A stretch of DNA of 43,142 bases from an uncultured Alphaproteobacteria bacterium. Lineage in GTDB: Bacteria > Pseudomonadota > Alphaproteobacteria > Bin95. Under the pieces are notes generated by a model. That model saw nothing but the letters and a program-made list of their open reading frames with translations, ran no database searches and was not told where the DNA came from. The translations under genes and the position numbers were made by a program. Positions 23,989 through 33,224 of this stretch are shown here, piece by piece (the first letter of the stretch is position 1; each line of letters begins with the position of its first letter). The stretch spans positions 1-43,142 of the forward strand of contig CALAHN010000100.1 of the NCBI GenBank assembly GCA_937891825.1. Reading direction: 5' to 3'.

Positions 23989-24977
23989 GCAGCATCTCCA
24001 TAAAGGCCCGCCGTCCGGGCTTTCGCCCGGACCAGCGGCAGAATGACATCCAGGGTCGGGGTCGAAACCCCGGCGGCTTTGGCAAAATCCGAAACGCAGG
24101 AGAGGATCGGATCGACTTCCATCCGCCGCCCGGCCTCGAAGTCCTGCAGCATCGAAGGCTTGTGGTTCGGACGGGTCTGGGGATCGGTCATCGCCGCCAC
24201 ATCCGCAGCGACGTCGAAGCCATGGGACGCGGCGACCGCGATCGCTTCCAGCATCAGCGCCTGGGCGACGGCGCGCACGCCGGGATTGGACATATTGGTC
24301 CTGATCGTGGCGCCGGTCAGCACCGCGGTCGAGGCGGTCGCGACATTGAACAGCAGCTTCGCCCAGACTTCCCGGCGGATATCGGCGGCGATCGGCGCGT
24401 TGACGCCCGCCGCTTCCAGCGCCGCCGCGAAGGCTTTCAGGCCAGGCGACGTCTTGCCGTCGGGCTGCCCCAGCGTGTAGGTCGACGGCCGGACGGAAGC
24501 GTTGCGGACGACGCCGGGCGCCGGCACGGAATTCGGCGAGAAGATCGTACAGCCGACCGCCCGCTCCGGCCCGAAGCCGTTCCAGATGGCGCCGTCCGGG
24601 TCGATCCGCGTCAGGGGGCCGGGCGCAAGGCCGGGCGCCGTGAAGCCGTGGGCATACCACCAGGGCACGCCGTTCTGGGCGAAGACGACCTGCGTCTCCG
24701 CCCCAAGCAACGGCCCCGCCGACGCTGCGACGGACGCGAGGCCATGGGCCTTGGTCGCGACGACGACAATATCCTGCGGGCCGAAATCCCCGGGCGCTTC
24801 GCTCGCCGGCATCTGGACGACGGTTTCGCCCGATGCTTCTTCCATGCGCAGCCCGTTCGCCCGGATCGCCGCGAGCGCCGCACCCCGCGCGATCATGCTG
24901 ACATCGGCGCCGGAAGCGCCCAATTTCGCAGCCAGGAAGGAGCCGATGGCGCCGGCGCCGACAATACAAATCCGCAT
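23985..24977 (-). CDS. Ketopantoate reductase-like (ApbA/PanE family) dehydrogenase 1
   Basis: A 330-residue NADP-binding protein of the 2-dehydropantoate 2-reductase family. The Rossmann loop GAGAIGSFLAAKLG follows the start MRICIVGAG, VVVATKAHGL carries a conserved Lys, and the C-terminal EVWAKLLFNVA holds the second conserved Lys. True PanE makes pantoate, but the family also includes beta-hydroxyacid dehydrogenases. Its place in a catabolic operon, next to a second copy and a CoA-transferase, argues for a catabolic role. I used ATG 24977 so that the Rossmann fold begins at once; the frame extends eleven codons further. It is co-directional with copy 2, 50 bases downstream of that stop. 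Confidence 0.88.
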   Translation of the reverse strand: MRICIVGAGAIGSFLAAKLGASGADVSMIARGAALAAIRANGLRMEEASGETVVQMPASEAPGDFGPQDIVVVATKAHGLASVAASAGPLLGAETQVVFAQNGVPWWYAHGFTAPGLAPGPLTRIDPDGAIWNGFGPERAVGCTIFSPNSVPAPGVVRNASVRPSTYTLGQPDGKTSPGLKAFAAALEAAGVNAPIAADIRREVWAKLLFNVATASTAVLTGATIRTNMSNPGVRAVAQALMLEAIAVAASHGFDVAADVAAMTDPQTRPNHKPSMLQDFEAGRRMEVDPILSCVSDFAKAAGVSTPTLDVILPLVRAKARTAGLYGDAA

Positions 24978-25027
24978 GAGGTGAGGTTTCCTTGGCGATC
25001 GAGCGGACAAGCCTAACCCGGTCCAGA

Positions 25028-26014
25028 CTAAGCTGAATAGAGCCCCGCCGTCCGCGCCCGCTGGCGCAGCAGCGGCAGCACGATATCGAGCGTTGGCGTC
25101 GGAACGCCGGCCGCCTTGGCGAAGGCATGGGGGCAGCCGACGATGGGGTCGATCTCCATCAGCCGTCCCGCCTCAAGATCCTGCAGCATCGATGACTTGT
25201 GATCGGGCCAGCGCGTCGGATCGGTGTTGGCCGCGATATCCACGTCCAGCAGGAAGCCGTGGGCTGCGGCGACCGCGACGCCCTCGGCCATGATCGCGGC
25301 CGACAGCGCGGATACGCCCGGGTCCTCCAGCATGCCCCTGACGCTGGCGCCGGTCAGCGAGCATCCCGGCGCGCCCGCGATATTGAGGATGAGCTTGCTC
25401 CAGACCTCACGCCGGATGTCCGGCAGGATGGGCGCCCGAACCCCGGCCGCTTCGAGCGCGGCGGCGATCTTCACGGTCGTCGGCGACGCGCCGCCCTTCG
25501 GCTCGCCGAGCGGCAATCCGGCAGGCCGGTTGGCGGCGTTCCGGACGACGCCTGGCGCGACGATCGTGTTGGGCGAATGAATGACGGCGCCGATCGCCCG
25601 CTCCGGCCGGAACCCATCCCAGATCGCCCGGTCCGGGTCGAGCAGCGGCAAGGGGCCTTCGTCGAGGCCAGGCGCCGCGAAGCCATGCGCATACCACCAG
25701 GGAATGCCGTTCTGCGCGAACACAAGCGCGGTTTCCAGCCCGATCAGCGGCTGGGCGAGCGCCGCCGCCGTCCCGAGCGAATGCGCCTTGGTCGTGAAGA
25801 TCACGGCGTCCTGGGGACCGAGCGCCGACGGATCGTCGGTCGCGGTCAAACGGGCATGGATCGTGCCGGCCGCTTCCTCGAGCTGCAGGCCGTCCGCCTG
25901 GATCGCCGCCAGATGCGGGCCGCGCGCGACGGCGGCGACATCCAGGCCGGCAGCCGCGAGACGGGCGGCCAGAAATGAGCCGACAGCGCCCGCGCCAAAA
26001 ACACAAATCCGCAT
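25028..26014 (-). CDS. Ketopantoate reductase-like (ApbA/PanE family) dehydrogenase 2
   Basis: A 328-residue paralogue of the preceding protein. Both share GAGAxGSFLAA, the block QNGIPWWYAHGF or QNGVPWWYAHGF, a GFxPERAxG segment, EVWxKL and the C-terminal FAKAAGVxTPTLD. It begins MRICVFGAGAVGSF at ATG 26014; the open frame adds 25 unlikely residues upstream. It is the first gene of the operon dehydrogenase 2, dehydrogenase 1, CoA-transferase A, B. The two copies clearly arose by tandem duplication and then diverged, which suggests two related substrates or stereoisomers. Pantothenate synthesis is unlikely to need two adjacent copies. Confidence 0.87.
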   Translation of the reverse strand: MRICVFGAGAVGSFLAARLAAAGLDVAAVARGPHLAAIQADGLQLEEAAGTIHARLTATDDPSALGPQDAVIFTTKAHSLGTAAALAQPLIGLETALVFAQNGIPWWYAHGFAAPGLDEGPLPLLDPDRAIWDGFRPERAIGAVIHSPNTIVAPGVVRNAANRPAGLPLGEPKGGASPTTVKIAAALEAAGVRAPILPDIRREVWSKLILNIAGAPGCSLTGASVRGMLEDPGVSALSAAIMAEGVAVAAAHGFLLDVDIAANTDPTRWPDHKSSMLQDLEAGRLMEIDPIVGCPHAFAKAAGVPTPTLDIVLPLLRQRARTAGLYSA

Positions 26015-26103
26015 CGCTTCGTGCACTTCCCCATTGACGCCGCCGACGCGGCGGACGAACCTTGCCAGGCAGTGTTCACAGGTTTCCATTCAGGAGCAAG
26101 CAT

Positions 26104-26343
26104 ATGGCCGACCCCGTCGTCGCCGGCAACGCGCCCGTCCGCATCGAGCTTGAAGCGGACAAGACCTATTTCTGGTGCACTTGCGGGCAGTCCGCGAAGC
26201 AGCCGTTCTGCGACGGCGCCCACAAGGGCAGCGAATTCGCGCCGATGAAGTTCAAGCCGGAAGCGGCGGCGACGAAATCCATGTGCCTCTGCAAGCACAC
26301 CAAGAACGGCCCCTATTGCGACGGCAGCCACAAGGCTCTTTAA
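26104..26343 (+). CDS. Double CDGSH iron-sulfur domain protein
   Basis: A 79-residue protein made of two CDGSH domains, which bind 2Fe-2S clusters through three Cys and one His. Domain 1: Cys25, Cys27, Cys36, His40 (WCTCGQSAKQPFCDGAH). Domain 2: Cys61, Cys63, Cys72, His76 (MCLCKHTKNGPYCDGSH). The ATG at 26104 has AGGAG seven bases upstream. There is no membrane anchor, unlike mitoNEET. Such small proteins move clusters or electrons in the cytoplasm. It diverges from the dehydrogenase operon across an 89-bp gap that holds a 6-bp hairpin at 26038-26053, and ends five bases from the pheT stop. Membership of the catabolic island is uncertain. Confidence 0.93.
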   Translation: MADPVVAGNAPVRIELEADKTYFWCTCGQSAKQPFCDGAHKGSEFAPMKFKPEAAATKSMCLCKHTKNGPYCDGSHKAL

Positions 26344-26348
26344 CGCCC

Positions 26349-28757
26349 TTAGCTGCGCAGGGTCCCGCCGGTCGCCTTTTCGACGGCGGCGACGATCTTG
26401 GCGGAGAGCGCCTCGATGTCGGCTTCCGTCAGGGTCGCGTCCTTCGGCTGTAACGTCACCGCGATCGCGAGCGATTTCTTGCCGGGCTCGACGCCCTTGC
26501 CCTGATAGGCGTCGAACGCTTCCACGCCCGAAATCAGTTGCCGGTCGACATTGCGCGCCGCAGCGACGGCTTTCTGGGCCGGCAGTTCGGCATCGACCAG
26601 GAAGGCGAAATCGCGGCCGACTGGCAGCAGCGCATCCAGCTTGAGAAACGGCTTGGTCTTGCCGCTCGCCTTCTGCTTCGGCGCCGGGGCATGGTCCAGG
26701 AAGACCTCGAACGCGACGACCGGTCCGTCGATATCGTAGGCGGCTGCGATGGCCGGATGGATTTCCCCGAACTGCGCGAGCATGGTCTTGCCCAGGCGGA
26801 CCATGGCCGAGCGGCCGGGATGCAGCCAGGAGGCCGCCGCCTGATCCAGCGGCGCTTCCGTCGGCGCGCCGATGGCCGCCAGCACGCCCAGCACGTCGGC
26901 TTTCGCGTCGAACGCATCGACCGGACGGCGCCCGCCGGTCCAGTGCCGGCCGACAGCGTCGCCCCAGCGGACGCCGGCGGCGACCCAGTCCTGACCGGTT
27001 TCGCTTGGGTCCCGGTATGCCGGGCCGACCTCGAAAAGCGCGCCATCCCGCTGCGCGCGGGCGATATTGCGCCCGGCCGCGGCCAGAAGGTTCGGAATGA
27101 TCGACGGCCGCATCGTATCGAGGTCGGCGCTGATCGGGTTGTCGAGCAGCATCGCGGGCTCGCCGCCGCCGAAGCGTTGCGCGTCCGCCTGCTTGAGGAA
27201 GGAGAACGTCAGCGCCTCCACCATGCCGCGGCCGGCGAGCGCCCGGCGCGCCCGCACCCGGCGCGACTGCGTGAGCGACAGGGCCTGCTCCGGCTGGTCG
27301 GCGAGGCGCGGCAAGGGCACGGTCGGGATGTGATCGAAACCGACGATGCGCGCGACCTCCTCAACCAGGTCGGCCTCGCCGTGAATATCCGGACGCCAGG
27401 AGGGCGGCGTCACTTCGATCAGATCGCCCCCGTCCTTCGGCTGGAAGCCGAGGGCGGCAAGAATGCGGATCTGCTCGGTCTTCGGGACGTCGATGCCGGC
27501 CAGAGCTTCGGTCCGCGACGGGCGGAGCGATATGTTGCGGCGCCATGCCGGGGCTTCGCCGGCGAACACGACGTCGCTCGCCTCGCCGCCGCACAGTTCG
27601 AGGATCATCGCCGTCGCGGCTTCGATGCCGGGCTTCAGCGATTCCGGATCGACGCCGCGCTCGAACCGGTAGCGCGCGTCGGAATGGACGCCGAGCCGGC
27701 GGCCGGTCGAGGCCGTCCGCAGGGGATCGAACCACGCGGCCTCGAGGAAGACGGACGTGGTCGCCTCCGTACAGCCCGAGACAGCGCCGCCGATAATGCC
27801 GCCAAGCGAGTGCGCCTGCGCCTGATCGCCGACGACCGTCATGCCTTCAGCCAGGGCATAGGTCCTGTTGTCCAGGGCTTCCAGGGTCTCGCCAGGCCGG
27901 GCGAGCCGGACCAGCACATCGCCCGACAGCGTGTCAGCGTCGAACACATGCAGCGGCCGGGCCGTGTCCATGGTGAAAAAATTCGTGATGTCGACCAGCG
28001 CCGAGATCGGGCGGAGGCCGATTGCGCGCAGCCGGTCCTGCAGCCACTTGGGGCTTGGGCCGTTCTTGACGCCCCGGATCAGCCGGCCGGCGAACGCGGC
28101 GCAAGCGTCCCGCGCGTCATCGGGAAAGTCGAACACGACGCGGATCGGGCTTTCGAAGGCTGGCGGAATCGCCTGGTCCCAACCCGGCGCCCGCTTCAGG
28201 TTGCCGAAGCCGGCCGCCGCCAGGTCGCGCGCAATGCCGCGCACGCCCGCGCAGTCGCCGCGGTTCGGCGTCAGGCCGATTTCGATGACCGGATCGTCGA
28301 GGCCCGCGATCTTGGCGTAGGGCGCGCCCACCGGCACGCCGGCCGGCAGGTCGATGATGCCTTCATGGTCGTCGGAGAGCATCAGCTCCCGCTCCGAGCA
28401 CAGCATGCCCGATGAGGCGACGCCGCGGATGACCGCGTCCTTCAATGTCATGTCGCTGCCGGGGATGTAGCTGCCGGGGCCGGCGAAGACGCCGATCATG
28501 CCTGCCCGCGCGTTGGGCGCGCCGCAGACGACCTGCACTTCCTTTTCGCCGGTATCGACGATGCAGACCTGCAGCCGGTCGGCATCGGGATGCGGCGTCG
28601 CGGAGAGCACCCGCGCCGTCTTGAAGGCGGCGAGCGCCGGGCCCTTGTCGGTGACGCTGTCGACCTCAAGGCCGATCATCGTCAGCTTGGCGCAGATATC
28701 CTCCAGGCTCGCATCCGTATCCAGATGCTCCTTGAGCCAGCCGAGGGTGAACTTCAT
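26349..28757 (-). CDS. pheT: Phenylalanyl-tRNA synthetase beta subunit
   Basis: An 802-residue beta chain of the (alpha-beta)2 PheRS, normal bacterial length. In order: N-terminal domain [20 protein letters not shown], the tRNA-binding OB fold (about 39-150, [23 protein letters not shown]), the B3/B4 editing module, the B5 domain, the catalytic-core-like region, and the C-terminal FDX-ACB anticodon-binding domain ([20 protein letters not shown]). It charges tRNA-Phe with PheS in the cytoplasm and edits mischarged Tyr. The start overlaps the pheS stop by four bases. It is the last gene of the rpmI-rplT-pheS-pheT unit and faces the CDGSH gene with only five bases between stops. Confidence 0.98.
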   Translation of the reverse strand: MKFTLGWLKEHLDTDASLEDICAKLTMIGLEVDSVTDKGPALAAFKTARVLSATPHPDADRLQVCIVDTGEKEVQVVCGAPNARAGMIGVFAGPGSYIPGSDMTLKDAVIRGVASSGMLCSERELMLSDDHEGIIDLPAGVPVGAPYAKIAGLDDPVIEIGLTPNRGDCAGVRGIARDLAAAGFGNLKRAPGWDQAIPPAFESPIRVVFDFPDDARDACAAFAGRLIRGVKNGPSPKWLQDRLRAIGLRPISALVDITNFFTMDTARPLHVFDADTLSGDVLVRLARPGETLEALDNRTYALAEGMTVVGDQAQAHSLGGIIGGAVSGCTEATTSVFLEAAWFDPLRTASTGRRLGVHSDARYRFERGVDPESLKPGIEAATAMILELCGGEASDVVFAGEAPAWRRNISLRPSRTEALAGIDVPKTEQIRILAALGFQPKDGGDLIEVTPPSWRPDIHGEADLVEEVARIVGFDHIPTVPLPRLADQPEQALSLTQSRRVRARRALAGRGMVEALTFSFLKQADAQRFGGGEPAMLLDNPISADLDTMRPSIIPNLLAAAGRNIARAQRDGALFEVGPAYRDPSETGQDWVAAGVRWGDAVGRHWTGGRRPVDAFDAKADVLGVLAAIGAPTEAPLDQAAASWLHPGRSAMVRLGKTMLAQFGEIHPAIAAAYDIDGPVVAFEVFLDHAPAPKQKASGKTKPFLKLDALLPVGRDFAFLVDAELPAQKAVAAARNVDRQLISGVEAFDAYQGKGVEPGKKSLAIAVTLQPKDATLTEADIEALSAKIVAAVEKATGGTLRS

Positions 28758-29833
28758 CGGTGCAACCCCCCGAGCGCGCCCGGAATGTCGAGCGGCACGA
28801 ACCCATAATGGCGAAGCCAGCGCAGATCGGAATCGTAGAACGTGCGCAAATCCGGAATGCCGTATTTCAGCATGGCGATCCGCTCGATCCCCATGCCGAA
28901 GGCGAAGCCCTGGTACTTGTCCGGATCGAGGCCGCAGTTCGCGATCACCTTCGGATGCACCATGCCGGAGCCCAGAATTTCGAGCCAGTCGTCGCCGTGG
29001 CCGATCTTGAATTCGCCGCCAGCGCGGGTGCAGCCGATATCGACCTCGGCCGACGGCTCCGTGAACGGGAAATGGCTTGCCCGGAAGCGGACCGGCAGGT
29101 CGGCGACCTCGAAGAACGTACGGCAGAATTCGATCAGGCAGCCCTTGAGATGGCCCATGTGGCTGGCCTCGTCGATGACCAGGCCTTCGACCTGATGGAA
29201 CATCGGCGAATGGGTCGCGTCATGGTCCGAGCGGAAGGTCCGGCCGGGCACGATCACGCGAATGGGCGGCTTTTCGGTCATCATCGTGCGGATCTGCACG
29301 GGGCTCGTGTGGGTTCGGAGCACGGGCCTGGCCCCATCCGCCCCGGCGCGGAGATAGAACGTATCCATCTCCTGGCGGGCTGGATGCTCCGGCGGGATAT
29401 TGAGCGCGGTGAAGTTCTTCCAGTCGTCCTCAAGATCCGGGCCTTCGGCGACGCGGAAGCCCATCTGGCCGAAAATCTGCACGATCTCGTCGATCGTCTG
29501 GCTGATCGGGTGGATGCGGCCTTCGGCTTCGGGGCGGACCGGCAGGGTCAGGTCGATCCGCTCGGCCGCGAGCCGCGCATCAAGCGCCGCGCCGTCAAGC
29601 CGCGCCTTGCGCGCGTCGATGGCCGTTTCGACGGCCGTCTTCAAGGCGTTGACGCTTTGACCGTAGTCCCGGCGCTGCTCGGGCGGGAGATCGCCCAGGG
29701 TTTTCATCAGCGCGCCAAGCCGGCCCTTACGGCCGACAGCCGCAACGCGCGCGGCCTCAAGAGCGTCCAGCGTATCGGCGCTTTCGACGGCGGCCAGCAA
29801 CTCCGCCTGGACTGCTGCCAAGTCGGCGGTCAT
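28754..29833 (-). CDS. pheS: Phenylalanyl-tRNA synthetase alpha subunit
   Basis: A 359-residue catalytic alpha subunit. The N-terminal coiled-coil (about 1-90) precedes the class II core. Motif 2 is seen in [18 protein letters not shown] and motif 3 in [20 protein letters not shown]; the Phe-pocket region [12 protein letters not shown] is intact. It forms the Phe-adenylate and transfers it to tRNA-Phe with PheT. It lies 96 bases after rplT, and the gap contains a strong GC hairpin without a U-run. The unit order is the standard bacterial one. Confidence 0.98.
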   Translation of the reverse strand: MTADLAAVQAELLAAVESADTLDALEAARVAAVGRKGRLGALMKTLGDLPPEQRRDYGQSVNALKTAVETAIDARKARLDGAALDARLAAERIDLTLPVRPEAEGRIHPISQTIDEIVQIFGQMGFRVAEGPDLEDDWKNFTALNIPPEHPARQEMDTFYLRAGADGARPVLRTHTSPVQIRTMMTEKPPIRVIVPGRTFRSDHDATHSPMFHQVEGLVIDEASHMGHLKGCLIEFCRTFFEVADLPVRFRASHFPFTEPSAEVDIGCTRAGGEFKIGHGDDWLEILGSGMVHPKVIANCGLDPDKYQGFAFGMGIERIAMLKYGIPDLRTFYDSDLRWLRHYGFVPLDIPGALGGLHR

Positions 29834-29880
29834 AGGTCTTGCCTCGCTTCAAGTCGATCCGGCGCGGTTGAAGGCGACAC

Positions 29881-29916
29881 GGACGGCGCCGCCGGACCTG
29901 CCGGCGGCATCCGTCC
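29881..29916 (-). other. GC-rich hairpin between rplT and pheS
   Basis: GCCGCCGG pairs with CCGGCGGC around a 5-nt loop, extended by GGACGG/CCGTCC across a 1/2-nt bulge. No T-run follows in the sense direction, so it is not a classical terminator. It may stabilise processed mRNA ends or lower pheST expression relative to the ribosomal genes. Confidence 0.6.
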
Positions 29917-29929
29917 GCGCCTGTTCGTC

Positions 29930-30286
29930 TCAGGCCAACGCCGCGCGCGCTTTTTCGACGACCGCCTCGAAACCGGCGGCGTCGTTCATGGCGAGATCGG
30001 CGAGCATCTTGCGATCCACCTCGATCCCGGCCTTGTGCACGCCGTTCATGAGCTGGCTGTAGGAAAGGCCATGCTCACGGGCGCCGGCGTTGATGCGCTG
30101 AATCCAGAGCGCGCGGAAATTGCGCTTCTTAACGCGGCGGTCGCGGTAGGCGTATTGCAGCGCCTTCTCGACCCGCTCAAGCGCCAGGCGGTAATTATTG
30201 TTCGAACGGCCGCGATAACCCTTCGCGAGCTTCGTGATCTTCTTGTGGCGGGCGCGGCTGGTAACGCCGCCTTTGACGCGCGACAT
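29930..30286 (-). CDS. rplT: 50S ribosomal protein L20
   Basis: A 118-residue basic protein with the L20 signature: N-terminal [40 protein letters not shown] and [19 protein letters not shown]. It binds 23S rRNA early in 50S assembly and in several bacteria represses its own operon. AAAGGAGA lies just upstream of ATG 30286. The short AT-rich gap to rpmI (41 bp) shows no terminator, so both are on one mRNA. Confidence 0.98.
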   Translation of the reverse strand: MSRVKGGVTSRARHKKITKLAKGYRGRSNNNYRLALERVEKALQYAYRDRRVKKRNFRALWIQRINAGAREHGLSYSQLMNGVHKAGIEVDRKMLADLAMNDAAGFEAVVEKARAALA

Positions 30287-30327
30287 CGGCTGTCTCCTTT
30301 AATATAATTTGGACGAAATGGGTCAGA

Positions 30328-30525
30328 TCAGCCGTAAGGCATGAACTGGCGCACGATCTTCGTATCCCCGGCGGACAGAAGACGCGTGCCGCGCGCTTGG
30401 CGCTTCATTTTCGTCGATTTGGAGGACAGTTGATGGCGCTTGTACGCCACGTTGAACTTGAGCTTACCGGTCGCAGTCTTGGTGAAGCGGCGCTTCACGC
30501 TCGACTTGGTCTTCATTTTGGGCAT
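30328..30525 (-). CDS. rpmI: 50S ribosomal protein L35
   Basis: A 65-residue L35 beginning [14 protein letters not shown] and ending in RQFMPYG, the usual length. The ATG at 30525 has GAGGT upstream; the longer open frame upstream is not part of the protein. It is the first gene of the rpmI-rplT-pheS-pheT unit; infC, which often precedes it, is absent here and an MFS transporter gene lies upstream instead. A good promoter sits at 30619-30647, giving a leader of about 85 nt with hairpins. Confidence 0.98.
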   Translation of the reverse strand: MPKMKTKSSVKRRFTKTATGKLKFNVAYKRHQLSSKSTKMKRQARGTRLLSAGDTKIVRQFMPYG

Positions 30526-30549
30526 TTTGCACCTCGCTGATATAGAGAG

Positions 30550-30616
30550 TTGGCGGGTCGCCAAATTGAACAGCCCTGGCATGCCCTTGTCGCCAGGCCG
30601 TTCGTTCAAGAACGGC
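30550..30616 (-). promoter_or_regulatory. Hairpin-rich leader of the rpmI operon
   Basis: Three short inverted repeats lie between promoter and start: TTGGCG/CGCCAA with a 3-nt loop (30550-30564), CCTGGC/GCCAGG with an 11-nt loop (30575-30597), and GCCGTT/AACGGC with an 8-nt loop (30597-30616), which spans the predicted transcription start. It could be an L20- or L35-responsive leader; this is inference from position. Confidence 0.45.
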
Positions 30617-30618
30617 GG

Positions 30619-30647
30619 GTTATACGGGGCTTGCCGGCCTAGAGCAA
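30619..30647 (-). promoter_or_regulatory. Predicted promoter of rpmI-rplT-pheS-pheT
   Basis: On the minus strand TTGCTC (30647-30642) and TATAAC (30624-30619) are separated by exactly 17 bases. The -35 overlaps the last codons of the MFS gene. Expected start of transcription is near 30612. Confidence 0.6.
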
Positions 30648-31847
30648 GGGTTTCCGGCTGCGATATTCCGCCCGCAGAAGGATGTACCCGACAAGCAGCG
30701 CCGGCAGGCCGATGGCGATATAGGCCAGGCCGTAGCCGCCGAGAAAATCCCCGACGCCAAAGAGCGGCGGATAGATGACCTGCCCGGCCGATCCGAACGC
30801 CAGCACGCCGCCCGTCATGCGGCCCGCCTCGCCGATCGGCGCCAGCCTGGCGGCTTCCGAAAGGAGAATGCCGTGCCATGACAGCACCGTCAGGCTGACG
30901 AACGCCAGGACCAGGAAAATCTCCGTCTGGCTCCACGCATCGGAAAAGCCGCCCATCGCCGCAGTCGAGATCGCCATCAGCGCCGCCAGCCCGGCCAGCA
31001 GGACGCGCGGCGCGACAAGCGCGCTGCCAATCCAGCCCCAGAATATCCGCGCCGGCACCGCGATCAGGGCGGCCGCCCCGAAAAGCGGCCCCGCCTCCTC
31101 AACCGCAAGGCCGAGCGCCTCATGCAGGTAGGTGATGCTGAACCCCATGAAAACCGACTGCATGCCGACGAAACAGAACGCCGCGATCGCCAGAACCTTG
31201 AGGTCCGTGTTCCCGACGACATCGCGGATGGTGTTGGGAAAATCGCTCCAGCGCGGCCGGGCGGTTGGGTCCCGGTCGCGGTCGAACTCGGCGCGGAGCG
31301 GCTGCAAGCCGATCGCGATCAGGAGACAGACGACCGCGAGGCCCATCAACGCGCCCCGCCAGCCGTAAGCCGCCGCCGCCGGCGCCAGGATCATGCCGGA
31401 GATCGCGAGCCCCGCCGGCACCCCGGTCTGCTTGATCGAGAACACCAGCGGCGCCCATTTCGGCGGCGCGTATTTCGCAAGGATCTGCGAACTGGCCGGC
31501 GTCGCGACCGTCGACCCGCCGCTGTTCAGGATGACGCCCAGCACCAGCGGCGGCAGCGCCAGCCATGGGTGCGCCAGCAAGGCCGCGGCCGCCAGACCGC
31601 CCGCCATCATCACGCAGCCGATCTGGCTGGTGCGAAGCGCGCCCCAGCGCCGGAGCGCGCCGCCGCAGCCCGCCATGACGACGATCCCGCAGACGGCATA
31701 GCCCCAGGTATAGGCAAGCGCGAATTTTGGGTCGAAGCCCAGATCGGCCGCGATGGTCGGGAACATCGCCGGCATGCCAAGCTTCGCCGTTGTGGCGATC
31801 GTCTGCTGCGCCAGCATGGCGATAATTGCGAGAACCAGGATGGACAT
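30639..31847 (-). CDS. Major facilitator superfamily transporter
   Basis: A 402-residue, very hydrophobic inner-membrane protein with about 12 predicted helices in two halves, joined by a charged loop near residues 185-210 ([16 protein letters not shown]). The first half carries a [10 protein letters not shown] segment after helix 2, matching the MFS loop 2-3 motif. It probably exchanges a small solute, in or out, driven by proton symport or antiport. No substrate can be assigned. It diverges from an acyl-CoA dehydrogenase gene across 57 bases, so uptake of an organic acid is possible but unproven. Confidence 0.85.
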   Translation of the reverse strand: MSILVLAIIAMLAQQTIATTAKLGMPAMFPTIAADLGFDPKFALAYTWGYAVCGIVVMAGCGGALRRWGALRTSQIGCVMMAGGLAAAALLAHPWLALPPLVLGVILNSGGSTVATPASSQILAKYAPPKWAPLVFSIKQTGVPAGLAISGMILAPAAAAYGWRGALMGLAVVCLLIAIGLQPLRAEFDRDRDPTARPRWSDFPNTIRDVVGNTDLKVLAIAAFCFVGMQSVFMGFSITYLHEALGLAVEEAGPLFGAAALIAVPARIFWGWIGSALVAPRVLLAGLAALMAISTAAMGGFSDAWSQTEIFLVLAFVSLTVLSWHGILLSEAARLAPIGEAGRMTGGVLAFGSAGQVIYPPLFGVGDFLGGYGLAYIAIGLPALLVGYILLRAEYRSRKPLL

Positions 31848-31904
31848 GGACGGGCGGGCGCTCGATACGCTTCAATCGCGCCCTCAAATGCAAGGAACGC
31901 TGCT

Positions 31905-33059
31905 GTGACCGACTATAAGACCTTCGGCTTCACCGATGAGCAAGTGATGATCCGCGACAATGTTCTGGGGCTGCTGCAGCGCGTGCTGCCGCAAAGCCGG
32001 ATCGCGGAGCTGGACGCGGCGCAAGCCGATCCGACCGAAGCGTTTCAGGCGCTCGCGGCCGATGGCTGGCTGGCCTTGCCCTTCGCCGAGGCGTTGGGCG
32101 GGGCCAATGCCTCCAACAAGGATATGGCGGTCTTCATCGAAGCGCTGGGCTATTGGCACTATGGCGTGCGCTCCGCCTATATGACGACGGTCATCTACGG
32201 CGGCGGCCACCTGAAGCACCATGCGAGGCCGGAGCTCCGCGACGCGCTGCTGCCGAAACTGATCGCGGGCGAGCACCGGATGGCGATCGCCTATACCGAA
32301 CCGGAAAGCGGGTCGGACGCCGCCGGCATCCGCACCCGCGCCGTGCGCGACGGCGACGGCTACAGGATTACGGGCCAGAAGGTCTACATCACCAATGCCC
32401 ATGTGGCGGACACGCTGATCGTCAGCGTCAAGACCGATCCGGGCGCCGGCCGGCGCGGCCTGTCCCTGATCGCCGTCGATACGAAAGCGGAAGGCGTCAC
32501 GATCAAGCCGATGAATTCCCTCGGCACGCGCACCAGCCGACCGAACGAAGTGTTCCTGGATAACGTCTATGCGCCCGCCCATCACCTGCTTGGGGAAGAG
32601 AATGGCGGCTGGCCGCTCCTGATGCGCGGCCTCAACGAGGAGCGCCTGCTCCTCGCCGCGACCGGCGCCGGCCACGCCATGCGCTGCCTGGACGTGGCGC
32701 GGGAGTTCGCGCGCAATCGCGTCGCCTTCGGCCGGAAGATCGCGGAATATCAGGCGGTCGCCCACAAGTTCGCCGACATGCACATGCTGACCGAAGCCGC
32801 GCGCCTCGCCACATTCCACGCCGCCGACATGCTCGACGCCGGCGAGGACGCCGTCATGGCGACCACGACCGCGAAGCTCATCGCGACCGAAAACAATTAC
32901 AAGGTCGCCGACCTCGCCATGCAGGTCATGGGCGGGGCGGGCTATGTCGAGGGCGAGATGCAGCGCCTGTTCCGGGAAGCGCGCCTCGGTCCGATCGGCG
33001 GCGGGTCGAGCGAAATTCTGCGCAACGTGCTGGCGGCGCGGATGGCGCTTTCAGCCTAA
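31905..33059 (+). CDS. Acyl-CoA dehydrogenase
   Basis: A 384-residue FAD enzyme of the acyl-CoA dehydrogenase family, oxidising an acyl-CoA to the 2-enoyl-CoA and passing electrons to ETF. Family blocks: AYTEPESGSDAAGIRTRA (FAD/substrate region), ITGQKVYITNAHVAD, RVAFGRKIAEYQAVAHKFADM, and the C-terminal GPIGGGSSEILRNVLA. I chose GTG 31905 (reading MTDYKTFGF), nine bases after AAGGA; the frame upstream runs antisense to the transporter. Chain-length preference cannot be read. It may act in general beta-oxidation or on an acid taken up by the divergent transporter. Confidence 0.93.
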   Translation: MTDYKTFGFTDEQVMIRDNVLGLLQRVLPQSRIAELDAAQADPTEAFQALAADGWLALPFAEALGGANASNKDMAVFIEALGYWHYGVRSAYMTTVIYGGGHLKHHARPELRDALLPKLIAGEHRMAIAYTEPESGSDAAGIRTRAVRDGDGYRITGQKVYITNAHVADTLIVSVKTDPGAGRRGLSLIAVDTKAEGVTIKPMNSLGTRTSRPNEVFLDNVYAPAHHLLGEENGGWPLLMRGLNEERLLLAATGAGHAMRCLDVAREFARNRVAFGRKIAEYQAVAHKFADMHMLTEAARLATFHAADMLDAGEDAVMATTTAKLIATENNYKVADLAMQVMGGAGYVEGEMQRLFREARLGPIGGGSSEILRNVLAARMALSA

Positions 33060-33072
33060 GAAACGGGCGCTT

Positions 33073-33116
33073 GGCGCCTCAATTTTGGGCGCCTGCGTAA
33101 TGGCGATTTTTTACGC
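33073..33116 (+). terminator. Possible terminator after the acyl-CoA dehydrogenase gene
   Basis: Two adjacent hairpins: GGCGCC/GGCGCC with a 9-nt loop (33073-33093) and GCGTAA/TTACGC (33095-33116), with a run of six T at 33107-33112 inside the second. The T-run position is not ideal, so termination is tentative. Confidence 0.4.
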
Positions 33117-33196
33117 AAAACCAAGCATATACTTTGATCTTTAGCCTGCTTTTTTTGCATCTGCGTGAAATTCTCAACGAAATGTTGCGGCGCGAT

Positions 33197-33224
33197 GAAT
33201 TTTTTGTTGACGGCACAAAAATTC
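33197..33224. promoter_or_regulatory. Inverted repeat over the predicted porin -35 box
   Basis: GAATTTTTTGT and ACAAAAATTC are inverted copies (one extra T) separated by 7 bases. A TTGACG box (33207-33212) lies at the centre. This fits an operator or a cruciform in the AT-rich 226-bp gap before the porin. Confidence 0.5.

Noticed and set aside
23989-25128. Upstream extension of the CoA-transferase A frame
   Set aside because: It lies in another frame over the dehydrogenase gene on the same strand; the conserved start and ribosome site are at 23988.
29830-29910. 26-codon Pro/Ala-rich frame overlapping the pheS start, considered as a Phe leader peptide
   Set aside because: It has no Phe codons and is mostly part of the hairpin; it does not fit phenylalanine attenuation.
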